64,000 nt of DNA from Ferrimicrobium sp. (GCF_027364955.1 NZ_DAHXOI010000003.1:124001-188000); one strand, 5' to 3'; positions 41,687-50,125 are shown, numbered from the stretch's first letter. Notes: generated by a model not told the origin, from the letters alone. Numbers and translations are program-made.

Positions 41687-42856
41687 TCAGCCGAGGCTGA
41701 TCCCCACCTCTGCGGAGTGGGAGAGTGCAATGGGTGAGGTTGACGTGGTGAGATACAGATCTTCAAGTCTGATCCCGAAGTCTTCGGCGTAGTACAGTCC
41801 AGGCTCGACCGTGATGCACATCGTCGGTTCAACGGCGATATCGACCGCTGTTGAGGTGAAAGGAAATTCATGGATCTCAAGACCAACCCCATGCCCGACC
41901 CCATGAAGGAGGTGCTCTTCGACTCCGTGATCTTGTAGATACCTACGGGTCGCCACCTCCACGGCATTGACGGTGTTGCCCGGTCGCAACTGGGCGACAC
42001 CGGCGGCCTTAGCTGCTAAGACGATCTCATAGGCGCGGCGATAACGATCGGGGGGATCGCCGAGGTAGAAGGAGCGTGTGGAGTCCGAGCAATAGCCATC
42101 AACCATCGCTCCGAAGTCGACCACGACTGGCGTAGGGGCCTCGATCCGCTGGCGAGTTGGCTGTGCATGGGGGAGTGAGGTGCGCGGACCAGACGCCACG
42201 ATGGTCGGGAACGATACTCCTTCACCTCCGCATTCACGTACGTAGTACTCAAACCAGCCGGCGAGTTCGAGTTCGGTGGGGGCGCTGGCTAGGTGAGCGA
42301 GCGTTTTGGTGATGGCGCGATCGGCAACCTCGGCGGCCAGCGTGATGGATGCGATCTCGCCATCCTCCTTCTTAGCCCGCATCATCGCGAGTGAGGCAGA
42401 GATGTCGGTGAGTCCCAGACCAGACTTTTCGAGCGCGAGATAGTTGGTCAGTTGAAGAGACCCCAAATCCACCGCAATTTGGCCCGCTATTGCAATGGTG
42501 ATAAGTAATCCTTCAGGACCGAGGATCGGACGGGTGTCGATCTGAACATCAGCACCATGTCGTTGTGCCTGCAGGGCAGCTTGTTCGAGGTACCGTCCAT
42601 CTGTACACAGATAGGTCGTCGGCGCTGGATGGCGTCGTAGCAGGAGGGTCCCGTTGGATCCGCGAAAACCGGTCAGGTAGTGGATGAGCTCTAAATGGTC
42701 GCTGAACAGGAAGTCTGCACGGCAATCATCCAGAATCTGGGTGATCTTAGCGAGACGGGCGGTGCCCGCAATGTTTCCAAGGTCTTCTGAGCGGTTCCTG
42801 TGAATTGCCCGGGAATTGCTGGTTTGCGTATGCAAATAATTTGATCGCATTGTCAT
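41687..42856 (-). CDS. pepQ: M24-family Xaa-Pro aminopeptidase/dipeptidase
   Basis: A 389-residue metallopeptidase. The creatinase-like N-domain (residues about 30-150) precedes the pita-bread domain. The five metal ligands are visible: Asp in VVVDFGAMVDGY, Asp in CSDSTRSF, His in GVGHGVGLEIHE, Glu in TVEPGLYY and Glu in GIRLEDLY. It cleaves X-Pro bonds. The first 30 residues are unusual and the true start may be internal. It lies upstream of efp and nusB on the same strand. Confidence 0.88.
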   Translation of the reverse strand: MTMRSNYLHTQTSNSRAIHRNRSEDLGNIAGTARLAKITQILDDCRADFLFSDHLELIHYLTGFRGSNGTLLLRRHPAPTTYLCTDGRYLEQAALQAQRHGADVQIDTRPILGPEGLLITIAIAGQIAVDLGSLQLTNYLALEKSGLGLTDISASLAMMRAKKEDGEIASITLAAEVADRAITKTLAHLASAPTELELAGWFEYYVRECGGEGVSFPTIVASGPRTSLPHAQPTRQRIEAPTPVVVDFGAMVDGYCSDSTRSFYLGDPPDRYRRAYEIVLAAKAAGVAQLRPGNTVNAVEVATRRYLQDHGVEEHLLHGVGHGVGLEIHEFPFTSTAVDIAVEPTMCITVEPGLYYAEDFGIRLEDLYLTTSTSPIALSHSAEVGISLG

Positions 42857-42883
42857 CTAGGTTCTCCCTCTGTGCTAGATTGA

Positions 42884-42899
42884 TCTCTATTGGTAGAGA
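42884..42899. promoter_or_regulatory. Palindrome between pepQ and ctaB
   Basis: TCTCTA-TTGG-TAGAGA is a perfect 6-bp inverted repeat in the divergent promoter region, 28 bases upstream of pepQ. It is a candidate operator; the binding protein is unknown. Confidence 0.35.
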
Positions 42900-42941
42900 C
42901 TCTACTGCGTGCTGATGGGGTACCTCGAGTGTGTCAGTAGT

Positions 42942-42977
42942 GTTTCAAGTGTGTGCAGGGGCTATGTGTGTTGAAAC
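42942..42977. promoter_or_regulatory. Inverted repeat upstream of ctaB
   Basis: GTTTCAA (42942-42948) and TTGAAAC (42971-42977) are perfect 7-base arms separated by 22 GT-rich bases, ending 20 bases before the ctaB start. It may be an operator or a leader hairpin of the oxidase cluster. Confidence 0.4.
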
Positions 42978-42997
42978 GCGAAGAGGATGAGGTCTAG

Positions 42998-43903
42998 ATG
43001 AGAACCTTGCCGTTGTCTGAGGGCAGTTGGGACTGGACCAAGACGGTCAAAGGCTATGTCGGCCTTACCAAGCCACGCATCATCGAATTGCTCTTGATTA
43101 CGACGGTGCCGGCGATGGTGGTGGCAAAACACGGGCTGCCCTCGCTCTGGTCCATCGTCATCACGGTGGCTGGCGGTACCCTTGCTGCTGGCGGAGCCAA
43201 CGCGGTCAACATGTGGTACGACCGCGATATCGATGCGCTCATGAAGCGAACCAAGAACCGACCGCTCGTCACTGGTGCTGTTTCGCCGACCGGAGCCCTG
43301 ATCTTTGCGATCGCGTTAGAGATCGTCGCCTTTACGATGCTCTCCGTCGGCGACAACGTACTCTCCGCTTCACTAGCCCTCTCTGCCGCGCTCTTCTACG
43401 TCTTTATCTATACGATGTGGCTCAAGCGCTCGACCTCGCAAAACATTGTGATTGGCGGAGCTGCCGGTGCGGTCCCCGTTCTTGTCGGTTGGGCTGCGGT
43501 CACCGATTCGCTCTCCCTCGCTGCCTGGCTCATGTTCTTGGTCATCTTCATCTGGACTCCACCCCACTTCTGGGGTTTGGCTTTCCGTTACTCCGATGAT
43601 TACAGCGCGGCGGGAGTGCCGATGCTTCCGTCGGTGGCGACACGAAAGCGTTCTGCACGTGATATCTTGATCTACACTTTTGTGCTAGCCGCGACCACCG
43701 GCGCACTCGGATTCGTCGCTCATCTCGGATGGGTCTACGCCGTTGCAGCGATCGCTCTCAACGCTGGCTTTATTGGCTATGCGATCAAGCTCTACCGAGA
43801 TCTCACTCCCAAGGTTGCGATGCGTATGTTCTCGTATTCGATCACGTACCTTTCGTTGCTCTTTGTTGGGATGGCGGTTGATGTGGCGGTTCGGGGTCAC
43901 TGA
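42998..43903 (+). CDS. ctaB: Protoheme IX farnesyltransferase
   Basis: A 301-residue UbiA-type prenyltransferase making heme O from heme B for the oxidase. The first Asp-rich motif is NMWYDRDIDALMKRTKNRPL. The second loop reads YSDDYSAAGVPMLP. About nine membrane helices are seen. It begins the oxidase cluster and shares a TGATG with the next gene. No ctaA (heme A synthase) is in the window. Confidence 0.95.
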   Translation: MRTLPLSEGSWDWTKTVKGYVGLTKPRIIELLLITTVPAMVVAKHGLPSLWSIVITVAGGTLAAGGANAVNMWYDRDIDALMKRTKNRPLVTGAVSPTGALIFAIALEIVAFTMLSVGDNVLSASLALSAALFYVFIYTMWLKRSTSQNIVIGGAAGAVPVLVGWAAVTDSLSLAAWLMFLVIFIWTPPHFWGLAFRYSDDYSAAGVPMLPSVATRKRSARDILIYTFVLAATTGALGFVAHLGWVYAVAAIALNAGFIGYAIKLYRDLTPKVAMRMFSYSITYLSLLFVGMAVDVAVRGH

Positions 43904-44523
43904 TGGCGGTTCATGAGCCTCTTGAGCAGCCACGGGTCTCCCGTTTTGGCCCTCGAGTTTGGATCTTCTTGCTGGTGGTATCAGCGATCGTGGTGGTAGC
44001 GTATGCAGTCTATGCCGCGTCGCTCTCTGGGGGCAGTTCAACGACCGCCTCGGCCTCGCTTGGGTCGCTCCCCGAGACCAGGTCTGGTACGTCGCCCCTC
44101 GTCGGCAAACCCGTCCCGAGCTTCTCGTTGCCGGAGTTGACGGCTGATGCCAAGCCAGCTTCGGGCTCAGTATCTCCTGCGGATTTTGCGGGACATCCTC
44201 TGGTCATCAACTTCTTCGCCTCCTGGTGTACGGCGTGCCAGGCAGAGACACCGATGGTAGCTTCCGTTGCTAAAGAGTTCGCTCAGAAGGTCGACTTCCT
44301 TGGTATCGATGAGAATGATACTGCGGCCAAGGCCGAGGCCTTTATTGCCAAGGATCATGTGGACTATCCTGTCGTCACCGACCACGCGTCGCTTCAGGGC
44401 AAGTACCTCCTGATAGGGTTGCCGACGACGGTCTTTGTGGCGGCGAGCGGCAAGGTCGCAGCGGTGGTACAGGGCCAGATGACCTCCCAGGTCTTAACAC
44501 ATTGGCTTTCGCGGATTGAATGA
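43903..44523 (+). CDS. TlpA-like membrane-anchored thioredoxin
   Basis: A 206-residue protein with an N-terminal anchor (VWIFLLVVSAIVVVAYAVYAASL), a Ser/Thr-rich linker and a redoxin domain. FFASWCTACQAETPM carries the CxxC active site, and GLPTTVFV holds the cis-Pro. It faces outside and probably keeps the CuA cysteines or cytochrome cysteines reduced, or assists copper delivery to the oxidase, as its position between ctaB and the cox genes suggests. It overlaps ctaB by one base. Confidence 0.87.
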   Translation: MAVHEPLEQPRVSRFGPRVWIFLLVVSAIVVVAYAVYAASLSGGSSTTASASLGSLPETRSGTSPLVGKPVPSFSLPELTADAKPASGSVSPADFAGHPLVINFFASWCTACQAETPMVASVAKEFAQKVDFLGIDENDTAAKAEAFIAKDHVDYPVVTDHASLQGKYLLIGLPTTVFVAASGKVAAVVQGQMTSQVLTHWLSRIE

Positions 44524-44530
44524 GGCAAGT

Positions 44531-44552
44531 TTCCGGTGAGTCATCACCGGAA
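44531..44552 (+). terminator. Perfect hairpin after the tlpA-like gene
   Basis: TTCCGGTGA-GTCA-TCACCGGAA is a 9-bp perfect stem with a four-base loop, seven bases beyond the stop. There is no T tract, so it may limit readthrough or stabilise the upstream mRNA rather than terminate strongly. Confidence 0.45.
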
Positions 44553-44646
44553 CCGGCTAAGGGATCGTTGAGGTCCTTGGTCGCAACCCTTGTGAGGGGT
44601 GTCGGGTTGGATATGGGAATATTGGGATTATGAAAGGGGGTGAAGG

Positions 44647-45327
44647 TTGAATAAGGGTGCAAGAATTTCGATTGTTCTTGTCTCTGCCGCAGTCGCTGTT
44701 GGATTGATTTTGTTTGGTATCTTTGGGTATCTGCGAACCTATCCGCCAACGGTTGTGTTTACACCTTCTCCTACACAACCACATACGGTTGATGTGACGT
44801 TACAGGTTGAGGGAGCAGTTGGAACAGGGCCTCACCCAAACTGGGTGGGCTGGTATGCAAAGGATGCACAGGGTAAGTGGGTTCGCACAACTCTTTACCA
44901 GGTGCCAGAGAAGACCTATGTGCACGTGACGGTCTATGAGTATGATTCGGGCGGTCCGCTTCGCAATCCATACTGGGGAAAGATCACGGGTACGGTTGGA
45001 AACGATGCTGTTCTCAACGGCAAGGAGGTGAGCGTGCTTGATGCGGCGGCAGGCAATGGCGTCGCGCATACCATGGTCGCTCCTGCGTTGAATCTGTCGG
45101 TCCCCATGTGGGGGCTGTCCGGTACCGAGAAGACCTTCTGTCAGTCGGGGCCGTGTACGTTGGCAAACGCGCACAACACCGAGACCTTTACCTTCTACAC
45201 CGGCAACCATCCTCATAACTATCGTTGGCAGTGCTTCATTCCCTGTGGTGCTGGCTTCTTGAATGGGAATGGTGGTCCGATGGCTGAGACTGGGTATATG
45301 GCTGGTTTCTGGAAGGTGGTGGCCTGA
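44647..45327 (+). CDS. Cupredoxin-like membrane-anchored protein of the oxidase cluster
   Basis: A 226-residue protein starting at TTG 44647, with GGGGGTGAAGG just upstream. One membrane helix (ISIVLVSAAVAVGLILFGIFGYL) anchors an external beta-rich domain. The C-terminus has VAHTMVAPALNLSVPM, then HPHNYRWQCFIPCGAGFLNGNGGPM. The C-x3-C spacing is that of the CuA site, but the His four residues after the second Cys is missing (CGAGF, not CGxxH). A second pair, CQSGPC, lies about 40 residues earlier. It overlaps coxB by one base. It may be a copper protein donating electrons to the oxidase; this is inference. Confidence 0.65.
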   Translation: MNKGARISIVLVSAAVAVGLILFGIFGYLRTYPPTVVFTPSPTQPHTVDVTLQVEGAVGTGPHPNWVGWYAKDAQGKWVRTTLYQVPEKTYVHVTVYEYDSGGPLRNPYWGKITGTVGNDAVLNGKEVSVLDAAAGNGVAHTMVAPALNLSVPMWGLSGTEKTFCQSGPCTLANAHNTETFTFYTGNHPHNYRWQCFIPCGAGFLNGNGGPMAETGYMAGFWKVVA

Positions 45328-46244
45328 TGGCGGTAACCCAAGAGGACATGAACGAGCGCAAGGAGTATGCGAAGAAGGCCGGTTGGCGTATCTTTGCGAT
45401 CTGGCTCGTTCTGTCGTTGATCGGTGTAGCGCTGGTGCTCTACGTGTGGGGACCACATATGCCCCCGGGCGATATGACGACTTCGGCTGCCAGCCAGCAG
45501 TTCGACTTCAAGGTGTTAACTGCGATGGTCGTTCCGGTGTTGTTGATGGTCTGGGTCTACGGAGCTTGGTCGTTGATCAACTTCCATGCCACCAAGGAGG
45601 ATCGTGGGGACGGTATTCCACTACGTGGAAACCGCAAGGTTCAAGGTATTTGGTACGTCGGCTCGGCGGTCTTGGTGCTGTTTCTTGCAGGATTCGGCAC
45701 CTATGAGTTGATCAACGGAAACGGTGTTGGTACTGGTGAGGGACCTTCCCCAATCTGGAAGCCGACGGCGAAGCACATGTTGGTGGTGCAGGTCATCGCC
45801 CAGCAATGGCGCTTTACGTACCGTTGGCCGCAGTTCGGTGGGATGGAGACCACTTCGATCGATCTCCCAGCGAATACGACCATCCAGTTTGACGTGACCT
45901 CACTCGACGTGATTCACGACTTCTGGGCCTATCAACTCGGCGTCAAGGCCGATGCGAACCCGGATGTCAATAACGTCGCTTACACGACCACCTCAAGCCA
46001 ACAGGGGCGTTTCACGGTCCGCTGTGACGAGCTCTGTGGTATTTGGCATGGAGCAATGTATAACTATGGACACGTGGTATCGAAGTCGGCGTTCTACACC
46101 TGGGCGTCGAATATGGAGGCACAGAACGCTTCGGTGACGAAGTTGTTGCCGCCTTTTGCGACCACGTATACTCCCTCGTACTCCGGTGCAGGTGGAGGTT
46201 ATTATCCTTCGTATGACCCCAACGGTCATGCGGTGACGTACTAG
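45327..46244 (+). CDS. ctaC: Cytochrome c oxidase subunit II
   Basis: A 305-residue subunit II with membrane helices near residues 20-43, 62-85 and 108-128, one more than the usual two. The CuA domain contains QQWRFTYRWPQF (the electron-entry Trp), the first His ligand in LDVIHDFWAYQ, and CDELCGIWHGAM with both Cys, Glu, His and Met ligands. The external loop lacks a fused cytochrome c. There is no lipobox. It follows the cupredoxin-like gene with a TGATG overlap. Confidence 0.94.
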   Translation: MAVTQEDMNERKEYAKKAGWRIFAIWLVLSLIGVALVLYVWGPHMPPGDMTTSAASQQFDFKVLTAMVVPVLLMVWVYGAWSLINFHATKEDRGDGIPLRGNRKVQGIWYVGSAVLVLFLAGFGTYELINGNGVGTGEGPSPIWKPTAKHMLVVQVIAQQWRFTYRWPQFGGMETTSIDLPANTTIQFDVTSLDVIHDFWAYQLGVKADANPDVNNVAYTTTSSQQGRFTVRCDELCGIWHGAMYNYGHVVSKSAFYTWASNMEAQNASVTKLLPPFATTYTPSYSGAGGGYYPSYDPNGHAVTY

Positions 46245-46257
46245 AAGGAGCTTGTAA

Positions 46258-48207
46258 ATGGCAATTGACATGACGCCAGCTGCCGGGGTGGGTTCTCCGA
46301 CCGACCTCGAAGCTCGGGGCCTCAAAGCCGCCAAGCCTTGGTTTACTGGCAATATGCTGACCGCCCTCATTGGTGGGGCGATCGGCTATGCCTTTGGCCA
46401 CTGGCTTGGTAACGCCATTGCGTCGAACTACTCCGTTGTAGCTGATGGTGCTGGCAATGAGGTAGCGATCTACCTCTCGCTCATCATCGGCTGTCTCGGG
46501 TGGTTCATAGGGCTTGGTGCGCTGAATTATCCGGTCCAGAAACTCCTGGGACTGGAGCCGATCGATCCTCCAAAGAGTGAGAAGCGGTCGTTTTGGGAGC
46601 ATTTCACCTACTCGACGGATCACAAGGTCGTCGGTGTGCAGTATCTGTTCGGCATGTTGCTCTACTTCCTCGTTGCAGGGTTGTTAGCACTGGGTATTCG
46701 TACCGAGTTGCTCTCACCGGTGAACCATATCTGGGCACCGGATACCTACATCGAGATCGTAGGTGAGCATGGCACCATGATGATGATGATGATGACCTCG
46801 ATCATCATGGGTCCGTTCGGTAACTATCTGATTCCGCTCATGATTGGGTCGAAGAAGATGGCGTTTCCACGACTCGAGGCCTCGTCCTTCTGGTTCACGG
46901 TACCGTCATTCTTCATTCTGCTCTCTGCTCTGTGGCAGGGCGGGTTCCAGTCTGGTTGGACGGGATATGCACCACTATCGATTCAAGGAGGTCCAGGTCA
47001 AAGCGACTATGATGTTGCCTTCGCCTTGATGGCCCTGTCGATGATCTGTGCGTCGATCAATATGACTGCTACTATCATCAACTACCGAGCACCGGGTATG
47101 CGCTGGTCGCGGATGCCGATCCTTGCCTGGGGTATGATTACGGTGGCCTTCACGATGCTGCTTTCGGTACCGGTCCTCTTCGATGGGCTCTATGTGATGA
47201 GTCTTGACCGAGGCGTGCGTACTGCGATGCTCTATGCGGGCCATGGGGGGAGCTCCTTCCTTTGGGAGAACCTCTTCTGGTTCTTTGGACACCCCGAGGT
47301 CTACCTGCTGGCGTTGCCGGGCTTCGCTCTCACCGTTGAGCTACTTCCCGTCTTTGCGCGCAAACCGGTCTTTGCGCTGAAGACTTCGACGGCGGGTCTC
47401 ATCGGAGTGGCGGTATTGAGCTTCTTCGTGTGGCAGCACCACCTCTTCATGTCGGGCATGAACCCGGATATGCGTCCGTTGTTCATGTTGACGACAGAGC
47501 TGATCTCCATTCCTACTGGGTTCTTGTACCTGGTGGCGATGGGTACGGTCTGGCGTGGCAAGATCCGCTTCGAGGTTCCAATGCTCTTCCTCTTGGCAGT
47601 GTTCTGGAACTTCCTCTGGGGTGGTGTAACTGGTGTGTACAACTCTGACGTTCCAGTGGACGCCTTGGTCCACGGAAGCTTCTTTGTTATGGCCCACTTC
47701 CACTTCACGATTATGGGGCAGCTCATCTTCGCGGTCTTTGCGGGCGTCTATTACTACGTCCCCTTGATCTTTGGTATCAGATTGAACGACAAGCTTGGAA
47801 AGGTCAGTTTCTGGATCATCTTTGTGGCCTTTAACTCCACCTTCTTGCCGTTGTTCATGATCGGGCTGTTGGGTCAGCCGCGACGTGTCTTTGAGTATGC
47901 GATTCGTCTGCAGCACCTCAATCAGTGGGTCTCGGTCTCCTCGTATGTCCTGGGTTTTGGTATCTTGTTGTACGTGTTCAACCTCATCTGGTCGCTTGCG
48001 GTCACGAGGACCCCTGCTGGTCCTAACCCGTGGGAGTCGCGAGGTCTCGAGTGGCAGGTGGGTTACCCAGTGCCGCGCGATAACTTTGTGAAGATTCCCG
48101 TGGTGCACCGTGATCCGTACGGTTATGGAACCGGTGATGATACGCCAGTGGCTGACTTGAATCCCGTGGGTGACAAGGCTGCGGTGGTAACAGGAGGTGA
48201 TGCGTAG
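46258..48207 (+). CDS. ctaD: Cytochrome c oxidase subunit I
   Basis: A 649-residue heme-copper oxidase subunit I, with about 95 extra N-terminal residues holding two hydrophobic segments. Heme a ligands are His171 (GEHGTMM) and His482. CuB ligands are His345 in GHPEVY, with crosslinking Tyr349, and His394/His395 in WQHHLF. His480 is the heme a3 ligand, and His472 the Mg-site His. The region normally reading GAPDMAFPR reads GSKKMAFPR (Lys200 for the D-channel Asp), and PTGIKVF reads PTGFLYL (Leu423 for the K-channel Lys). AAGGAG precedes the ATG. Subunit III overlaps its stop by one base. Confidence 0.95.
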   Translation: MAIDMTPAAGVGSPTDLEARGLKAAKPWFTGNMLTALIGGAIGYAFGHWLGNAIASNYSVVADGAGNEVAIYLSLIIGCLGWFIGLGALNYPVQKLLGLEPIDPPKSEKRSFWEHFTYSTDHKVVGVQYLFGMLLYFLVAGLLALGIRTELLSPVNHIWAPDTYIEIVGEHGTMMMMMMTSIIMGPFGNYLIPLMIGSKKMAFPRLEASSFWFTVPSFFILLSALWQGGFQSGWTGYAPLSIQGGPGQSDYDVAFALMALSMICASINMTATIINYRAPGMRWSRMPILAWGMITVAFTMLLSVPVLFDGLYVMSLDRGVRTAMLYAGHGGSSFLWENLFWFFGHPEVYLLALPGFALTVELLPVFARKPVFALKTSTAGLIGVAVLSFFVWQHHLFMSGMNPDMRPLFMLTTELISIPTGFLYLVAMGTVWRGKIRFEVPMLFLLAVFWNFLWGGVTGVYNSDVPVDALVHGSFFVMAHFHFTIMGQLIFAVFAGVYYYVPLIFGIRLNDKLGKVSFWIIFVAFNSTFLPLFMIGLLGQPRRVFEYAIRLQHLNQWVSVSSYVLGFGILLYVFNLIWSLAVTRTPAGPNPWESRGLEWQVGYPVPRDNFVKIPVVHRDPYGYGTGDDTPVADLNPVGDKAAVVTGGDA

Positions 48208-48866
48208 TGGCTACTGATGTGCAATCAGCCGATGCGCAGCCGGTCATCGATGAGGAGCAGTACTACCATGACGCCCAGTTAGGTGCGCTCTGGACTGCTT
48301 CGCGTACCTTGATACCGGTGGTAGCGGCGACCTTTGGTGGCATCTACTTCGCCTATTTCTACCTGCGGTCGCTCAACTCGAATGGGTTGTGGGATCCGCA
48401 TGGGCAGACGGCGTCGAAGATCATCGGGTTGTCGATACTGTTGTTGGTCCTTGTTGGGACGGCCTTTCAGTTGATGGCAGGACGACGGCTACGTAGAGGA
48501 TTTAGTACGGACTTCATCGTCGGTACCGCTGCGAATGCGTTGTTCCTGGTGATCGCCACCGGTCTGCAGATCTGGGAGCTCACACGGCTCCCATTTCCGC
48601 CAGCAGCGAGTGGGTATGCCGGGGTCTTCATCGCGTTTGGACCCATCAATGCACTTGTCATCGGGCTTAGTGCGTATTGGGTGTTCACGTTGATGATGCG
48701 TGCGATTAGGAGCTATAACTTCTACCGTGCTGATGGCGGTATTGGGATTTCGGCGCATCGTGCAGCCGAGAACTTCCGTGCCAATGTCGACGGTTTCGGA
48801 GCCTATGGCATCTTCTTTGCGCTGTTGTCGATCCTGTCCTGGTACCTGTTCTACGTTCTTCATTAG
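48207..48866 (+). CDS. ctaE: Cytochrome c oxidase subunit III-like protein
   Basis: A 219-residue protein with five or six membrane helices, starting at GTG 48207. It lies where subunit III is expected. TFGGIYFAYFYLRS and the final NVDGFGAYGIFFALLSILSWYLFYVLH resemble the first and last helices of subunit III, although the conserved Glu and His of classical sequences are not obvious, so the assignment rests partly on context. Confidence 0.75.
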   Translation: MATDVQSADAQPVIDEEQYYHDAQLGALWTASRTLIPVVAATFGGIYFAYFYLRSLNSNGLWDPHGQTASKIIGLSILLLVLVGTAFQLMAGRRLRRGFSTDFIVGTAANALFLVIATGLQIWELTRLPFPPAASGYAGVFIAFGPINALVIGLSAYWVFTLMMRAIRSYNFYRADGGIGISAHRAAENFRANVDGFGAYGIFFALLSILSWYLFYVLH

Positions 48867-48966
48867 GAGAGCGTTCGCACGGTAGTTATTGTTGGGTTGT
48901 CGGTAGTTACGAGTTGGAGCGAGAGGGAGTAATGGTCACGGTGGTGAGTAGAGAGGTGAGTGTGCG

Positions 48967-49767
48967 ATGATTTCGTTGATAGTCATTGGGCTCTTCTCGC
49001 TCTCGTGCGTCATCGCGGGCGTTTACCTCGTCCGACGAGCGGGTAGTGTTCGAGGCATTCGGGGAAGGTTGGGACTTGCGGTGCTTGCACTCGGTGTTCT
49101 GATGAACCCTGCTTCTATCGATTTCGCTACCCGGTCCCTCTGGTTCCACTCGTTGCTGTTGGTGTTGGTCTCGCTCTGGCTCATCTTGGTGGTGCTCTCC
49201 AAGGAGGTTATCCGTGGTATCGACCGGATCAAGGATCGTGGCCGCTGGGCCGTGCTGGGTCTCCAGTGGGTCTGGGGACTGGTCGTACTGCAAGATATTC
49301 TGCTCTGGGTCGGTTTCCAGGATGGTTTCGAACGCGCTGCGGCAAACGATCCGTTACTGTTGGCTGTATTGATCTACCTTGAGGTTGCAGCCTCGGGTGC
49401 GATCATCTACGTGCTCTCCGGTGATGGGCGGCCGCGGGTGACGCACGTACGTCAGGTGATCATCGCCTGGTCGTCCGCGATGGTCATCATGGCGCTAGGG
49501 GTGTCGTTGGGTCTCTCCGGTCCTTGGTTCGGTTTCGTTTCGGCGTCGGCTGCGGCGTTACACCAAGAGGCGGAGCAACAGATTGCTGCCGTCATCTTCG
49601 TCATCCTCGGAGGTGCTCCGTGGTTCCTTATCGGTACGCAGAAGATGCGGCTGTGGCTGGAGTCAGAGGAGCGCGAGGCGGTGGTGAGCTTTGCCTCTCC
49701 GGTGCATCGTTTTGGTCGTTCGGTTAAGGTCAATCAAGTGAGGCGGGGGCGCGTTGAAGGGAGGTGA
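48967..49767 (+). CDS. CtaG-like cytochrome oxidase assembly protein
   Basis: A 266-residue membrane protein with about seven helices. WFHSLLLVLVSLWLILVVL, VVLQDILLWVGFQDGFERAAANDPLL, LHQEAEQQIAAVIFVILGGAPWFL and the final MRLWLESEEREA follow the pattern of the caa3-type CtaG family, in which the 'DQQ(x)G' helix is here EAEQQIAAVI. It probably helps insert copper into the oxidase. A 100-bp gap separates it from subunit III. The small ORF that follows begins directly after its stop. Confidence 0.77.
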   Translation: MISLIVIGLFSLSCVIAGVYLVRRAGSVRGIRGRLGLAVLALGVLMNPASIDFATRSLWFHSLLLVLVSLWLILVVLSKEVIRGIDRIKDRGRWAVLGLQWVWGLVVLQDILLWVGFQDGFERAAANDPLLLAVLIYLEVAASGAIIYVLSGDGRPRVTHVRQVIIAWSSAMVIMALGVSLGLSGPWFGFVSASAAALHQEAEQQIAAVIFVILGGAPWFLIGTQKMRLWLESEEREAVVSFASPVHRFGRSVKVNQVRRGRVEGR

Positions 49768-49770
49768 ATG

Positions 49771-49896
49771 ATGTTCGGAAGTGTAACTGGTTATACAGCT
49801 GGTGCTGATATGACTTTTGCCATCCCGATTGGTATCTTTGCTCTGTCGGTGCTCTATGGCTTCTTTGCGCGGAAGAAGTTGTCAAAGCGCCGCTAG
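49771..49896 (+). CDS. 41-residue single-helix membrane peptide of the oxidase cluster
   Basis: The stop of the CtaG-like gene is followed at once by ATGATG. The second ATG (49771) lies six bases after GGGAGG, an excellent ribosome binding site. The peptide has a short polar N-terminus (MFGSVTGYTAGAD), one hydrophobic helix (FAIPIGIFALSVLYGFF) and a basic tail ARKKLSKRR, which predicts the C-terminus inside. Size and topology resemble small accessory subunits such as CcoQ or subunit IV of bacterial oxidases. It is too short for default gene calling. Coupling to the cox genes is clear; the function is inference. Confidence 0.7.
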   Translation: MFGSVTGYTAGADMTFAIPIGIFALSVLYGFFARKKLSKRR

Positions 49897-49917
49897 GTCG
49901 GCAAGTGTAGAGGTGTG

Positions 49918-49951
49918 AGTCCCGGTGTTGCCGGGGCTCTTCCTCGTTTTG
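49918..49951 (+). terminator. Terminator of the oxidase cluster
   Basis: AGTCCCGG-TGTTG-CCGGGGCT is an 8-bp stem with one G-U pair, followed by the pyrimidine-rich CTTCCTCGTTTT, 21 bases beyond the small-peptide stop. Confidence 0.65.
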
Positions 49952-50094
49952 GGGCCGAATGGTCGGGCCCTCTGGTGTTCTGGTTTGGCAACGCGCGCAT
50001 GGGTGGGCCGGAACGGTGTCGGCTGGATGTCGATGTGCTGAAGCGCGTCACAGAGGCTAGATGGCACGACTAAGATCGTATCGACCGTTAACTG

Positions 50095-50108
50095 AGTCCC
50101 GTGAGGCT
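50095..50108 (+). promoter_or_regulatory. PyrR-binding RNA element
   Basis: AGTCCCGTGAGGCT matches the PyrR-binding loop consensus ARUCCNGNGAGGYU at every position. It ends 17 bases before the pyrR start codon, next to the AAGGAG. Flanking CCG/CGG and GAG/CTC bases can close a stem. The location suggests UMP-dependent PyrR repression of translation, as reported for mycobacteria, rather than the Bacillus terminator mechanism. Confidence 0.82.
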
Positions 50109-50125
50109 CGGACGGAAGGAGATGC

